From an uncultured Flavobacteriaceae bacterium (GTDB lineage Bacteria > Bacteroidota > Bacteroidia > Flavobacteriales > Flavobacteriaceae): a stretch of 39,403 bases of DNA. The stretch spans positions 1 through 39,403 of the forward strand of contig CALJFB010000036.1 of NCBI GenBank assembly GCA_938073895.1. Reading direction: 5' to 3'. Position 1 is the stretch's first letter, and every line of letters begins with the position of its first letter. Below are positions 17,652 through 26,387 of this stretch, in pieces. A program made the translations under genes and the position numbers. The notes below the pieces were generated by a model. That model was not told the origin of the DNA. It searched no databases and saw only the letters and a program-made list of their open reading frames with translations.

Positions 17652-19379
17652 ATGAAGAAAATCGTTCTTATCCTACTAATTGCAATAACTTCTTGTAAAA
17701 ATGAAGTTTCTACAAATACTTCAGATTATGATTTTACAACCGTTTTCGAAAAAAGTAATGGCTTAGAAACCGCAACTTATCAGGAAACAATTCAGTTTTA
17801 CAAACAATTGGCACTAACTTATTCGCAAATTTCTGTGGATTCTATTGGCTCTACAGATTCCGGAAAGCCATTACATTATATAACATTAAATCCAAAAACA
17901 GAAAGTACCAAAACCATTTCGCTTTTAATAAATAATGGTATTCATCCAGGAGAATCGGATGGTATTGATGCTACAATGATGCTTTTTAGAGATATTCTTC
18001 AAGATAAAATTGAAGCGCCAAAACACACCAAATTAATTACTATTCCAATCTACAATATTGGTGGCAGTTTAAATAGAAACACAGGAACAAGAACCAATCA
18101 AAACGGTCCAAAATCTTATGGTTTTAGAGGAAATGCAAGGAATTTTGACTTAAATCGTGATTTTATAAAGTGCGACACAGAAAATGCTAAAAGCTTTACG
18201 CAATTGTTTCATCTAATTAATCCAGAAATATTTATAGATAATCATGTTAGTAATGGTGCCGATTATCAATACACATTAACGCACTTATTTACACAACACA
18301 ATAAATTAGGCGGACAACAAGGCCACTATTTACAAACTACTTTAATGCCAACTTTAGAACGCAAATTGCAAGAAAAAAATTGGGATATTACGCCTTATGT
18401 AAATGTGTTTAATAAAGTACCAGAAAATGGATTTACACAGTTTATGGATTTGCCACGCTATTCTACAGGTTATACTACATTATTTAATACGCTTGGTTTA
18501 ATGGTAGAAACGCATATGCTAAAACCTTACAAACAACGCGTTTTAGGAACTTATGAGTTAATGAAAAGCATGATAGAAATTTCGGAAGTTGATTATTTAA
18601 AAATTGCCGATTTAAAGCAGAAACAAATTCAGCATTACAAATTAGCTAAAACCTACACTATAGATTGGAAAATAGATACAACAAAAACAACTACTTTACA
18701 GTTTAAAGGTTTTGAAGGCAAATTTATTACAAGTGAAATTACAGAGCAAAAAAGATTAAAATTTGATACTAAAAAGCCATTTACTAAACCTGTAACTTAC
18801 AACAACTATTTTAACTCTAAGCTAGATATTACAGTACCTAAAGCTTACGTAATTCCAAAAGGTTGGCATAACGTTATTTCGCTTTTAAAGTTAAACAACA
18901 TTGAATTAAAACCATTAAAAAAAGATTCTACAATAACTGTTGAAGCCTATAGAATTGAAGCTTACGATACCAGAAAATCGCCTTACGAAGGTCATTACCA
19001 ACATTACAACACTACAATAAGCACAACTAATAAAACCTTAACATTTTTTAAAGGCGATTATATTGTAAACACCAATCAAAATGGCATTCGTTATATCTTA
19101 GAAACTTTAGAACCACAAGCAGCAGATTCGTTTTTTAACTGGAATTTTTTCGATACTATTTTACAGCAAAAAGAAGGATTTTCGCCTTACGTTTGGGAAG
19201 ACAAAGCTTTAGAGTTATTAATTGCAAATCCAGATTTAAAAGCAGAATTTGAAGCTAAGAAAACTAAAGAAGTCAATTTCTCTACAAATTGGTATGCGCA
19301 ATTAGAATGGTTACATAAACGTAGTCCTAATTATGAAACTGCTCATTTAAATTATCCTATTTTTAGGGTTTTAGAGTAG
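17652..19379 (+). CDS. M14-family zinc carboxypeptidase lipoprotein
   Basis: The 575-residue protein has a lipoprotein signal (lipobox ITSC, Cys15) and a catalytic M14 carboxypeptidase domain. Zinc ligands are His98 and Glu101 in GIHPGESDG, and His198 in FIDNHVSNG. The catalytic Glu is Glu286 in GLMVETHML. The remaining 280 residues are a C-terminal region with beta strands and no recognised name. It should trim peptides outside the cytoplasm, at the inner or outer membrane. It is divergent from SulP, and the VF530 gene follows after 40 nt. Confidence 0.88.
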   Translation: MKKIVLILLIAITSCKNEVSTNTSDYDFTTVFEKSNGLETATYQETIQFYKQLALTYSQISVDSIGSTDSGKPLHYITLNPKTESTKTISLLINNGIHPGESDGIDATMMLFRDILQDKIEAPKHTKLITIPIYNIGGSLNRNTGTRTNQNGPKSYGFRGNARNFDLNRDFIKCDTENAKSFTQLFHLINPEIFIDNHVSNGADYQYTLTHLFTQHNKLGGQQGHYLQTTLMPTLERKLQEKNWDITPYVNVFNKVPENGFTQFMDLPRYSTGYTTLFNTLGLMVETHMLKPYKQRVLGTYELMKSMIEISEVDYLKIADLKQKQIQHYKLAKTYTIDWKIDTTKTTTLQFKGFEGKFITSEITEQKRLKFDTKKPFTKPVTYNNYFNSKLDITVPKAYVIPKGWHNVISLLKLNNIELKPLKKDSTITVEAYRIEAYDTRKSPYEGHYQHYNTTISTTNKTLTFFKGDYIVNTNQNGIRYILETLEPQAADSFFNWNFFDTILQQKEGFSPYVWEDKALELLIANPDLKAEFEAKKTKEVNFSTNWYAQLEWLHKRSPNYETAHLNYPIFRVLE

Positions 19380-19419
19380 TTAAATTTTCTAACATAAATA
19401 AATTAAGACAATTTATAGA

Positions 19420-19776
19420 ATGGATAACACAAAAAACATAGCATTAAACAATCAAGAAAATAAGTTAAAAGCTAATACTACTCTAGAAAAAGAATCGGAT
19501 AATAACACTACTAATCCCGAAAACAAACCTAGTAAACGTGTTCGTAAAAAAGCGACTCTAGAACAACTTAGTAATCCGTTACATGGCGTAAAACTTAAAG
19601 AACTTTTAGAAAGTTTAGTAAAACATTATGGCTGGGAATATTTAGGTAAACGTACCAATATTAATTGTTTTAAGTTTAATCCAACAATGAAATCGAGTTT
19701 AGGTTTTTTAAGAAAAACAACTTGGGCAAGAGAGTTTGTAGAAGATATTTATGTAGAAATGGTTGAAAAAAGATAA
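19420..19776 (+). CDS. VF530-family DNA-binding protein
   Basis: The 118-residue protein ends in a VF530 (DUF2132) domain at about 47-116, recognised by [40 protein letters not shown] and [11 protein letters not shown]530 proteins are small and may bind DNA. The first 45 residues are an Asn/Lys/Glu-rich, low-complexity tail ([15 protein letters not shown] is its basic end) absent from many family members. The start at 19420 is the only ATG before the domain. It may be read through from the peptidase gene. Confidence 0.85.
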   Translation: MDNTKNIALNNQENKLKANTTLEKESDNNTTNPENKPSKRVRKKATLEQLSNPLHGVKLKELLESLVKHYGWEYLGKRTNINCFKFNPTMKSSLGFLRKTTWAREFVEDIYVEMVEKR

Positions 19777-19926
19777 AGTGATATTACAAAACAAAACACA
19801 GCAAACTAGTGCTACTTTTAAAGTTTAAAAGTAATTAGACAAATTTAAACACAATAAAAATTCTATATTAATTATATGGACTTAACTAAAAAAATTTTGT
19901 TCTAAAACTAAATTAAAAAGTAAATG

Positions 19927-20508
19927 TTATACTAACAATTTAATATTTGCATAACTATTTTCTAGAGCTTTACTTACTTGTGCTTTATTAAGCCATTCTA
20001 CTTTTGTAATACCTTCGCTTTCTTGAGGAAAAAGGTTACCTTCAAACGTAGTTTCCATGGTAAACCAATGGGTTATTTTAAGTCTGGTTTTTCCGTTTCT
20101 TTTAAAAATATGATAGGTAGTAGGCAAAGAACTTATAATTTTTAAATCCTTTACACCAGTTTCTTCAACAACTTCTCTAATAGCAGTTTGCTCTATAGTT
20201 TCTTTTTTTTCGGCCTTACCTTTGGGTAAATCCCATTTATTATTTCTAAATATAAATAAAATATCGCCTTTCTTATTAAAAACCTTTCCGCCACCAGCAA
20301 TAACATGAGGTAATTTTTTACTAAAATGTTTTAATAACGTTTTTTCGTTATGATGTATTAAACGAACAGAATCGAAGCGTTTCTTGGCTAAGGTTTCTAA
20401 AACCGTTTCTATGGCAACATCTTTAAGTAAAAAATTCTTAAAATTAGTTTCTTTTTCAACTTTAGTCGTTAAAAAAATAGGCTTGTCATTTACAAAAACT
20501 GTTAGCAT
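19927..20508 (-). CDS. Nudix hydrolase
   Basis: The 193-residue protein has an intact Nudix box at 97-119: Gly97, Glu103, Arg111-Glu112, Glu115-Glu116 and Gly118. It should hydrolyse a nucleoside diphosphate linked to another group. The first 68 residues form an N-terminal extension with two short helices (ETVLETLAKKRFDSVRLI) that precedes the Nudix core (starting VIAGGGKVFNKKG). Substrate is unknown. It is divergent from pyrE. Confidence 0.88.
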   Translation of the reverse strand: MLTVFVNDKPIFLTTKVEKETNFKNFLLKDVAIETVLETLAKKRFDSVRLIHHNEKTLLKHFSKKLPHVIAGGGKVFNKKGDILFIFRNNKWDLPKGKAEKKETIEQTAIREVVEETGVKDLKIISSLPTTYHIFKRNGKTRLKITHWFTMETTFEGNLFPQESEGITKVEWLNKAQVSKALENSYANIKLLV

Positions 20509-20616
20509 TTAATCGCTTGGTTTTAGTTTAAAAAGTTAAAAGTAAATAAAAAAATGATACCCGTAGATTTTTTAAAGAAATTAGACCATAAAATAGTAAA
20601 AATTTAAATTTAAATG

Positions 20617-20624
20617 TAATTTTG
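20617..20624 (+). promoter_or_regulatory. -7 box directly before pyrE
   Basis: TAATTTTG at 20617-20624 matches TAnnTTTG and ends only 4 nt before the ATG at 20629. RNA would begin at or next to the start codon. No TTTG is found 19-21 nt upstream. Confidence 0.5.
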
Positions 20625-20628
20625 CAAC

Positions 20629-21273
20629 ATGACATTAGATAAAAATAGTTCTAAACAAACCGCTAAAGTTTTATTGCAAGTAAATGCTATAAAATTACAA
20701 CCAACCAATCCATTTACTTGGGCTAGTGGCTGGAAATCTCCTATTTACTGCGATAATCGTATAGTGTTGTCGTTTCCAATTATTCGTACATATATTCGCG
20801 AACAAATGGCAAAATTTATTGAGCAAGAATATGGAAAACCAGATGTAATTGCTGGTGTAGCAACAGGCGCTATTGGTATTGGTATGCTTGTGGCAGAATA
20901 TTTAGGTGTTCCATTTATATATGTAAGACCAGAAGCAAAAAAACATGGCAGACAAAACCAAATTGAAGGTTTTGCAGAAAGCGGCCAAAATGTAGTCGTT
21001 GTAGAAGATTTAATTAGTACAGGAAAAAGTAGTCTAGATGCTGTTAAGGCTTTAAGAGCTGCTAATTTAAACGTTAAAGGAATGGTAGCTATTTTTAGCT
21101 ATGGTTTTGATGTTGCTAAAGATAATTTTGAAGCAGCAAACGTTAGACTACATACAATGAGTAATTACGAAGCGTTATTAGAAGAAGCTTTAGAAACTAA
21201 CTATATAACACAAGAAGAACTAGACACATTAGCTATTTGGAATGCAAATCCAAGCCAATGGAACGCTATTTGA
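20629..21273 (+). CDS. pyrE: Orotate phosphoribosyltransferase
   Basis: The 214-residue enzyme forms OMP from orotate and PRPP in pyrimidine synthesis. The PRPP-binding motif VVVVEDLISTGKSS is at 122-135, and the substrate loop YVRPEAKKHGRQNQIEG (98-114) carries the conserved lysines and histidine. GWKSPIYCDNR (34-44) is also typical. Length is normal. It leads pyrE and a small SRPBCC gene (25-nt gap), and its -7 box nearly touches the start codon. Confidence 0.96.
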   Translation: MTLDKNSSKQTAKVLLQVNAIKLQPTNPFTWASGWKSPIYCDNRIVLSFPIIRTYIREQMAKFIEQEYGKPDVIAGVATGAIGIGMLVAEYLGVPFIYVRPEAKKHGRQNQIEGFAESGQNVVVVEDLISTGKSSLDAVKALRAANLNVKGMVAIFSYGFDVAKDNFEAANVRLHTMSNYEALLEEALETNYITQEELDTLAIWNANPSQWNAI

Positions 21274-21298
21274 TATTGAGTTAATAAAAAAAACAACT

Positions 21299-21691
21299 AT
21301 GAATTTAGAATCTCCAAAAGTAACTATAGACAAATCTGCACAAGAGACGTTTACATTTTTAAACAATGTTGAAAATTTTAAAGACTTAATGCCTGAAAAC
21401 ATTAGTAAATTTGAAGTTTTAGACACAGACAAATTTTTATTTGCTTTAAAAGGAATGCCCGAAATAGTACTAAAACGTAAGGAAGTTACAGAACCTTCTC
21501 AAATTGTTTTAGGTGCAGCTGGAAAACTAGATTTTTCTCTAATAGCTAATATTGTAGAGTTAGAAGCTTCAAAATCTGAAGTACAATTAACTTTTGAGGG
21601 CGAATTTAACGCAATGATGGCAATGATGATTAAAGGACCAATCTCTAAATTTATAGAGACTTTAGCTTCAAATATGCCAAAAGCGATTTAA
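21299..21691 (+). CDS. SRPBCC-family (START-like) protein
   Basis: The 130-residue protein has the pattern of a single SRPBCC lipid-binding-like domain: an opening strand (LESPKVTIDKSAQETFTFL), a helix (NVENFKDLMPENISKFEVL), five or so strands, and a final amphipathic helix (GPISKFIETLASNMPKAI). Ligand is unknown. The ATG at 21299 is chosen over an upstream one at 21242 because that lies inside pyrE and adds 19 residues not part of the domain. It follows pyrE by 25 nt; its stop overlaps that of convergent birA. Confidence 0.8.
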   Translation: MNLESPKVTIDKSAQETFTFLNNVENFKDLMPENISKFEVLDTDKFLFALKGMPEIVLKRKEVTEPSQIVLGAAGKLDFSLIANIVELEASKSEVQLTFEGEFNAMMAMMIKGPISKFIETLASNMPKAI

Positions 21692-22419
21692 TACAATAAA
21701 GAAATTTCTTTTAAACTAAAGGTTTTTAAAATATCATCTTCAAAAAGCACTTCTAATAAGCCTTTTTTGGTGACACCTTTAATTATACCAACACATATAT
21801 TACCTTCGGCTATCTTAAAAGTCGAAGGTTTTTCTTTTCTAAACAATACATCTTCATAGGCAACTAAAAGCTCATCATATTTTTTTTCATCTAAAAATTT
21901 AAAAAAATATTGAAGCGCCAAAACAATAGATTCTAAGACTTCATCTAAGTTATAATGTATTCCCGTTAACGTTTTTAAAGACGATGCTTTAGGTAATCCA
22001 TCGAAATTTAACTGATTTACATTTAACCCAATTCCTAAAATAGCCGAGTCAATTTTATCCAATTTAATAGAAGTTTCTAATAAAACACCACAAATCTTCT
22101 TTTGCTCTGCCAATATGTCGTTTGGCCACTTTACAAATAAATGTTTTAAATTATAACTATTTAATACTTTATGTAAAGCTAAAGCCACAACCGTATGTAA
22201 TAAAAACTGATGCTCTAAATCTAAATTTAAATCACGCTTAAACACACTAAAAGTAAGGTTTTTACCAGATTCCGAAACCCAAGAATTACCCATTTGCCCC
22301 TTGCCTTTAGTCTGCGATTTAGAACTTACTACAGTAAAATCATCGCAATTTTGATCTAAAGTAAGCGCACGTAAATAGTTATTAGTCGATTGAGTGGCAT
22401 TAAGTTTGATTATACGCAT
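21688..22419 (-). CDS. birA: Biotin--[acetyl-CoA-carboxylase] ligase
   Basis: The 243-residue enzyme activates biotin with ATP and attaches it to carboxylase carrier domains. The biotinyl-AMP loop is SKSQTKGKGQMGNSW (about 33-47), the conserved KWPNDI is near 100-105, and a small C-terminal domain follows. There is no N-terminal helix-turn-helix, so it is a ligase only and cannot act as the E. coli-type repressor. It overlaps the stop of the SRPBCC gene by four bases and is divergent from rsfS. Confidence 0.94.
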   Translation of the reverse strand: MRIIKLNATQSTNNYLRALTLDQNCDDFTVVSSKSQTKGKGQMGNSWVSESGKNLTFSVFKRDLNLDLEHQFLLHTVVALALHKVLNSYNLKHLFVKWPNDILAEQKKICGVLLETSIKLDKIDSAILGIGLNVNQLNFDGLPKASSLKTLTGIHYNLDEVLESIVLALQYFFKFLDEKKYDELLVAYEDVLFRKEKPSTFKIAEGNICVGIIKGVTKKGLLEVLFEDDILKTFSLKEISLLY

Positions 22420-22437
22420 AAAAAAGAATTATCTTTG
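22405..22437 (+). promoter_or_regulatory. Promoter of rsfS-ftsH
   Basis: TTTG at 22405-22408, a 21-nt spacer and TATCTTTG at 22430-22437 on the plus strand match the Bacteroidota consensus. The -33 box lies inside the first codons of divergent birA. The leader to the ATG at 22517 would be about 75 nt. Confidence 0.7.
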
Positions 22438-22516
22438 CAAACTAAAATCTTTATGATTTTTTTTGGATTCTTAGAAAGCTAAATATAATAACTTTGTCAA
22501 ACATTACAAGATATAC

Positions 22517-22888
22517 ATGATTAAAAAAAATACAAATTCTGACGCATTAATTGCAACTATACTAAGTGGTATAGAAGATGTAAAAGGACACGAGATTGTT
22601 TTATTAGATTTAAGAGATCTTGAAAACACTGTTTGTGACTATTTTATTATTTGCGAAGGTAGCTCTAACACACAAGTAAACGCAATTGTTGGTGCTGTTG
22701 GAAAAAAAGTAAGTAAAGAACTTAGAGATAAACCTTGGCATATTGAAGGTGAAGATAATGGCGAATGGGTTTTAATGGACTACGTAAATGTTGTAGTACA
22801 TGTATTCCAAAAGCAAATTAGAGAATATTACGATATAGAAGGATTATGGGGTGATGCAAAAACAACCAAAATCGAAACAAATTATTAA
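22517..22888 (+). CDS. rsfS: Ribosomal silencing factor RsfS
   Basis: The 123-residue protein belongs to the RsfS/DUF143 family, which binds ribosomal protein L14 and blocks joining of the subunits when nutrients fall. Conserved blocks are VLLDLRDLENTVCDYFIICEG (about 27-47), the WHIEGEDNGEWVLMDYVNVVVHVF stretch (about 74-97) and REYYDIEGLWGDA near the end. Length is normal. ftsH follows after 9 nt in the same transcript, an arrangement that recurs in Bacteroidota. Confidence 0.95.
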   Translation: MIKKNTNSDALIATILSGIEDVKGHEIVLLDLRDLENTVCDYFIICEGSSNTQVNAIVGAVGKKVSKELRDKPWHIEGEDNGEWVLMDYVNVVVHVFQKQIREYYDIEGLWGDAKTTKIETNY

Positions 22889-22897
22889 AAAAATTAC

Positions 22898-24847
22898 ATG
22901 GCAGACAACAAAAAAACTCCAGTAACGCCTAAGAAGCCAAAATTTAATATGTATTGGCTCTATGGTGGTTTAATATTACTTTTTATAGCAGTACAAGTAT
23001 TTAGCAGCGGAATAGGAGATCCGACTAAAACAACACCTCGTGCATTTTTTGACTATTTAAAAAACGGTGATGTTTCAAAAGTTGTAATTGTAAAAAACAC
23101 AAGAGTAGCTCAGGTTTTTTTAACCGAAAGTGCTACAAAAAATAAAGAACACACTAAAGGAAAACCAAGTAATTTTGGTTTACCAGGAAAAAACATTCCT
23201 AACTACACCTTTGAATTTGGTAGCTTAGAAAAGTTTGAAGATGATTTAGAATTAGCTTCTAAAGAGCTAGATACTAAACCAGAAATTGGCTTTAAGACAG
23301 AAACGGATACATATGGAGACCTATTTGTAAGTCTTCTTCCAATTATTATCTTAGTTGGTGTTTGGATTTTTATTATGCGTAGAATGTCTGGAGGATCTGG
23401 CGGCGGCGCTGGTGGACAGATTTTTAATATTGGTAAGTCTAAAGCAAAATTATTTGACGAGAAAACAGATATTAAAACAACATTTAAAGATGTTGCAGGT
23501 TTAGAAGGCGCAAAAGAAGAAGTCCAAGAAATAGTAGACTTTCTAAAAAACCCAGAAAAATATACAAACTTAGGTGGTAAAATACCAAAAGGAGCACTTT
23601 TAGTTGGTCCTCCAGGAACAGGAAAAACATTATTGGCAAAAGCAGTAGCAGGAGAAGCTAAAGTGCCATTTTTCTCTTTATCTGGATCAGATTTTGTAGA
23701 AATGTTTGTTGGTGTTGGAGCATCTAGAGTAAGAGATTTATTTAAGCAAGCAAAAGAAAAATCGCCTGCAATTATTTTTATAGACGAAATAGACGCTATT
23801 GGTAGAGCAAGAGGTAAAAATGCCATGTCTGGAAGTAATGACGAACGAGAAAACACCTTAAACCAACTTCTAACAGAGATGGATGGATTTGGAACTAAAA
23901 CAAACGTAATTGTTTTAGCTGCAACTAACAGAGCAGACGTTCTAGATAAAGCCTTAATGCGTGCTGGTCGTTTTGATAGACAAATTAGTGTAGACTTACC
24001 AAACTTAACAGAAAGACAAGCTATTTTTGAAGTACACTTAAAACCACTTAAAAAAGCAGAAGGTTTAGATGTTAGTTTCCTTTCTAAACAAACCCCAGGA
24101 TTCTCTGGAGCAGATATAGCAAACCTATGTAACGAAGCAGCATTAATTGCAGCTAGACACGATAAAAAAGCTGTTGAAAAACAAGACTTTTTAGATGCTG
24201 TAGATAGAATTGTTGGTGGACTAGAAAGACGAAGTAATATCTTTTCTGCTGAGGAAAAGAAAACTATTGCTTATCATGAAGCAGGCCATGCAACCACTAG
24301 TTGGTTTTTAGAACATGCAGATCCATTAGTAAAAGTTACCATTGTTCCAAGAGGAAGATCTCTAGGAGCTGCTTGGTATTTACCAGAAGAAAAGTTTATT
24401 ACAAGAACCGAAAAATTCTTAGATGAAATCTGTGTAACTATGGGCGGTAGAGCTGCTGAACAGATTATTTTTGGTAAAATATCAACCGGTGCGTTAAGCG
24501 ATTTAGAAAGTGTAACAAAAAAGGCGAAAGCTATGGTTATGATCTATGGTTTAAACGAAAAAGTTGGTAACGTAACTTTTTATGATCCAGCTGGAGAAAA
24601 TGGTTTTGTTAAGCCTTACAGCGAGAAAACAGCTGAACTTATTGATAATGAGATTAAAAACATTATTGAAACACAATACCAAAGAGCAATAGATTTATTA
24701 AAAGATAAAAAAGACCTACTAATCTTACTGGCAGAACGTTTAACAGAACGTGAAGTTATTTTTAAAGATGACCTAGAAGAGCTTTTTGGAAAAAGACCTT
24801 TTGAAGAAAAAAAGATAATTAATATTAATCCTGAAGAGGAAGAATAG
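22898..24847 (+). CDS. ftsH: ATP-dependent zinc metalloprotease FtsH
   Basis: The 649-residue membrane protease forms a hexamer that degrades membrane and short-lived cytoplasmic proteins. TM helix 1 is at about 18-36 and TM helix 2 at about 141-160, flanking a periplasmic domain of about 100 residues. The AAA module has Walker A GPPGTGKT (237-244), Walker B IIFIDEID (292-299) and an RxGRFDR block (about 355-361). The zinc motif HEAGH is at 460-464. Length is usual. It is second in the rsfS transcript, which ends at the hairpin at 24875-24911. Confidence 0.98.
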   Translation: MADNKKTPVTPKKPKFNMYWLYGGLILLFIAVQVFSSGIGDPTKTTPRAFFDYLKNGDVSKVVIVKNTRVAQVFLTESATKNKEHTKGKPSNFGLPGKNIPNYTFEFGSLEKFEDDLELASKELDTKPEIGFKTETDTYGDLFVSLLPIIILVGVWIFIMRRMSGGSGGGAGGQIFNIGKSKAKLFDEKTDIKTTFKDVAGLEGAKEEVQEIVDFLKNPEKYTNLGGKIPKGALLVGPPGTGKTLLAKAVAGEAKVPFFSLSGSDFVEMFVGVGASRVRDLFKQAKEKSPAIIFIDEIDAIGRARGKNAMSGSNDERENTLNQLLTEMDGFGTKTNVIVLAATNRADVLDKALMRAGRFDRQISVDLPNLTERQAIFEVHLKPLKKAEGLDVSFLSKQTPGFSGADIANLCNEAALIAARHDKKAVEKQDFLDAVDRIVGGLERRSNIFSAEEKKTIAYHEAGHATTSWFLEHADPLVKVTIVPRGRSLGAAWYLPEEKFITRTEKFLDEICVTMGGRAAEQIIFGKISTGALSDLESVTKKAKAMVMIYGLNEKVGNVTFYDPAGENGFVKPYSEKTAELIDNEIKNIIETQYQRAIDLLKDKKDLLILLAERLTEREVIFKDDLEELFGKRPFEEKKIININPEEEE

Positions 24848-24874
24848 AAAAAACATAGTATTTTAGAACAAAAG

Positions 24875-24911
24875 CTTAGACTAACATATTGTTAGTCTAA
24901 GTTTTTTTTTT
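24875..24911 (+). terminator. Terminator after ftsH
   Basis: Arms CTTAGACTAAC (24875-24885) and GTTAGTCTAAG (24891-24901) pair perfectly around a 5-nt loop and are followed by at least nine T. It lies 27 nt past the ftsH stop. Confidence 0.92.
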
Positions 24912-24918
24912 ATATTTG
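24889..24918 (+). promoter_or_regulatory. Promoter of the LUD-cdsA-psd operon
   Basis: TTG at 24889-24891, 19 nt, and TATATTTG at 24911-24918 match the Bacteroidota consensus. The -33 element is the loop and right arm of the ftsH terminator, and the spacer holds its T tract. The leader to the ATG at 24956 is about 33 nt. Confidence 0.75.
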
Positions 24919-24955
24919 GTTTTATAGTTTATAAAAAAAAGCCTCAAAACTACGC

Positions 24956-25564
24956 ATGAGTTTATTTAGAAAATTGTTTGGTTCTAAATTTGATCCACCT
25001 AAAAAAAGTTCTTCATCCGATGAACGTGGAAGGCATATGCCAAAAATTGATGTACCTGTAGACGAAAGGTTTATGATAGCCTTTAAAGAAAATGGCGGAA
25101 AATTCCTTTACTGTACTGATCTAGAAGAAATTCATACTAATTTCAACTCAATACTAGAAGAAACTAATTGGAATAAAGAAGAAGGCTATATATACAGTAA
25201 ATCAATTAAGAAAACATTTAAAAAGGTAAACTTACAACTCACTAACGATTTAGAAAAGGCGTCTTATTTTGTAACACCTATAGAAGCATTAATTGCAGAA
25301 AATGGAGCTTTACTTATTTCATCTAACCAAATTGCAGAGAAAAAAATAAACGATTACCCAAATAATATTATTGCTTATGCTACAACAAGTCAAATTGTTC
25401 ACAATATTAGTGATGGCTTAAGTGGAATTAAGCAAAAAAACGCTCCAAAAATACCAACTAACATTACCACCATAAAAAACTTTAAAGAAGAACAAGAAGA
25501 AAGCTTCTTAACTTATGGTAGCAGTGCTAAAAACGTTTACCTTCTTTTATTAGAAGATTTATAA
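24956..25564 (+). CDS. LUD-domain protein (LutC-like)
   Basis: The 202-residue protein resembles the LUD (DUF162, lactate utilisation) family. Supporting features are the region FKENGGKFLYCTDLEEI (about 43-59), the strand-rich middle with EALIAENGALLISSNQIAEKK (about 108-128), and the C-terminal YGSSAKNVYLLLLEDL. An amphipathic N terminus (MSLFRKLFG) and a charged linker precede it. It is not with lutA or lutB here; instead it leads the phospholipid genes, with cdsA starting one base after its stop. So a lactate role is doubtful, and its real function is unknown. Confidence 0.75.
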   Translation: MSLFRKLFGSKFDPPKKSSSSDERGRHMPKIDVPVDERFMIAFKENGGKFLYCTDLEEIHTNFNSILEETNWNKEEGYIYSKSIKKTFKKVNLQLTNDLEKASYFVTPIEALIAENGALLISSNQIAEKKINDYPNNIIAYATTSQIVHNISDGLSGIKQKNAPKIPTNITTIKNFKEEQEESFLTYGSSAKNVYLLLLEDL

Positions 25565-25565
25565 T

Positions 25566-26387
25566 ATGCGCGAAACTCTTATAAGAGCTCTATCTGGGCT
25601 CGTTTTTGTAACACTATTAATCCTATCCTTCTTTAATCAGCATTCTTTAATACTGATTTTTTTCGTGTTTGGAATAATCTGTATTAGCGAATTTAAAAAA
25701 CTAATAGCTTTAGAAAGCAAAGTACCATATGTAGCTTTTACAATTATTTATTTTGTTTTTGGTTATTGGAATATTATTTCTAATGATACTTCTACAATAG
25801 ATATTGCAACTCAAATACTTCAGGTCTTTACTATATTTGTACAACTATTTTTAATTAGGGATTTGTTTACAGAAAAAAGCATTCCATTATTTACCTTTAG
25901 AAAATATCTTTTAACAATATTCTATTTATCGAGTGCATTTGTTTTTTTACCTTTAATTACAAACTATAATGGCACTTTTGATTACAAAATACTTTTATGT
26001 AGCTTTATCTTAATTTGGGTTAACGATAGTTTTGCTTACTTAGTGGGGAAGAATTTTGGAAGACAGAAATTATTTTCAAGAATTTCGCCAAAAAAAACAG
26101 TTGAAGGATTTTTAGGAGGTATTTTATTTGCTTGTATTGCTAGTTATTTTATATTTAAATACACAGAAACACTTACATTTACATATTGGCTTATATTAGC
26201 AATAATTATTAGTTCTATTGGAACTATTGGTGATTTAATTGAGTCTAAATTTAAGCGTCAAGCTAACGTAAAAGATAGTGGCTCTATAATGCCTGGTCAT
26301 GGTGGACTGCTAGATCGATTAGATAGTATTATATTTGCCGCACCATTTATTTATTTATTTTTAAGAATTATAACATATGTTTCATAA
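25566..26387 (+). CDS. cdsA: Phosphatidate cytidylyltransferase
   Basis: The 273-residue inner-membrane enzyme makes CDP-diacylglycerol from phosphatidic acid and CTP, the branch point of phospholipid synthesis. It has about seven to eight hydrophobic helices and the CdsA signature near the C terminus: DSGSIMPGHGGLLDRLDS (about 239-256) with its conserved acidic residues. The block NDSFAYLVGKNFGRQKLF (about 154-171) and SPKKTVEGFLGG also match. The gene begins one base after the LUD gene and overlaps psd by 11 bases. Confidence 0.95.
   Translation: MRETLIRALSGLVFVTLLILSFFNQHSLILIFFVFGIICISEFKKLIALESKVPYVAFTIIYFVFGYWNIISNDTSTIDIATQILQVFTIFVQLFLIRDLFTEKSIPLFTFRKYLLTIFYLSSAFVFLPLITNYNGTFDYKILLCSFILIWVNDSFAYLVGKNFGRQKLFSRISPKKTVEGFLGGILFACIASYFIFKYTETLTFTYWLILAIIISSIGTIGDLIESKFKRQANVKDSGSIMPGHGGLLDRLDSIIFAAPFIYLFLRIITYVS

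Noticed and set aside
23203-23856. 217-codon minus-strand open frame opposite ftsH
   Set aside because: It lies fully inside the conserved AAA region of ftsH. Its product is rich in Ser, Pro and Leu with no domain, as expected for an antisense frame of a conserved gene.
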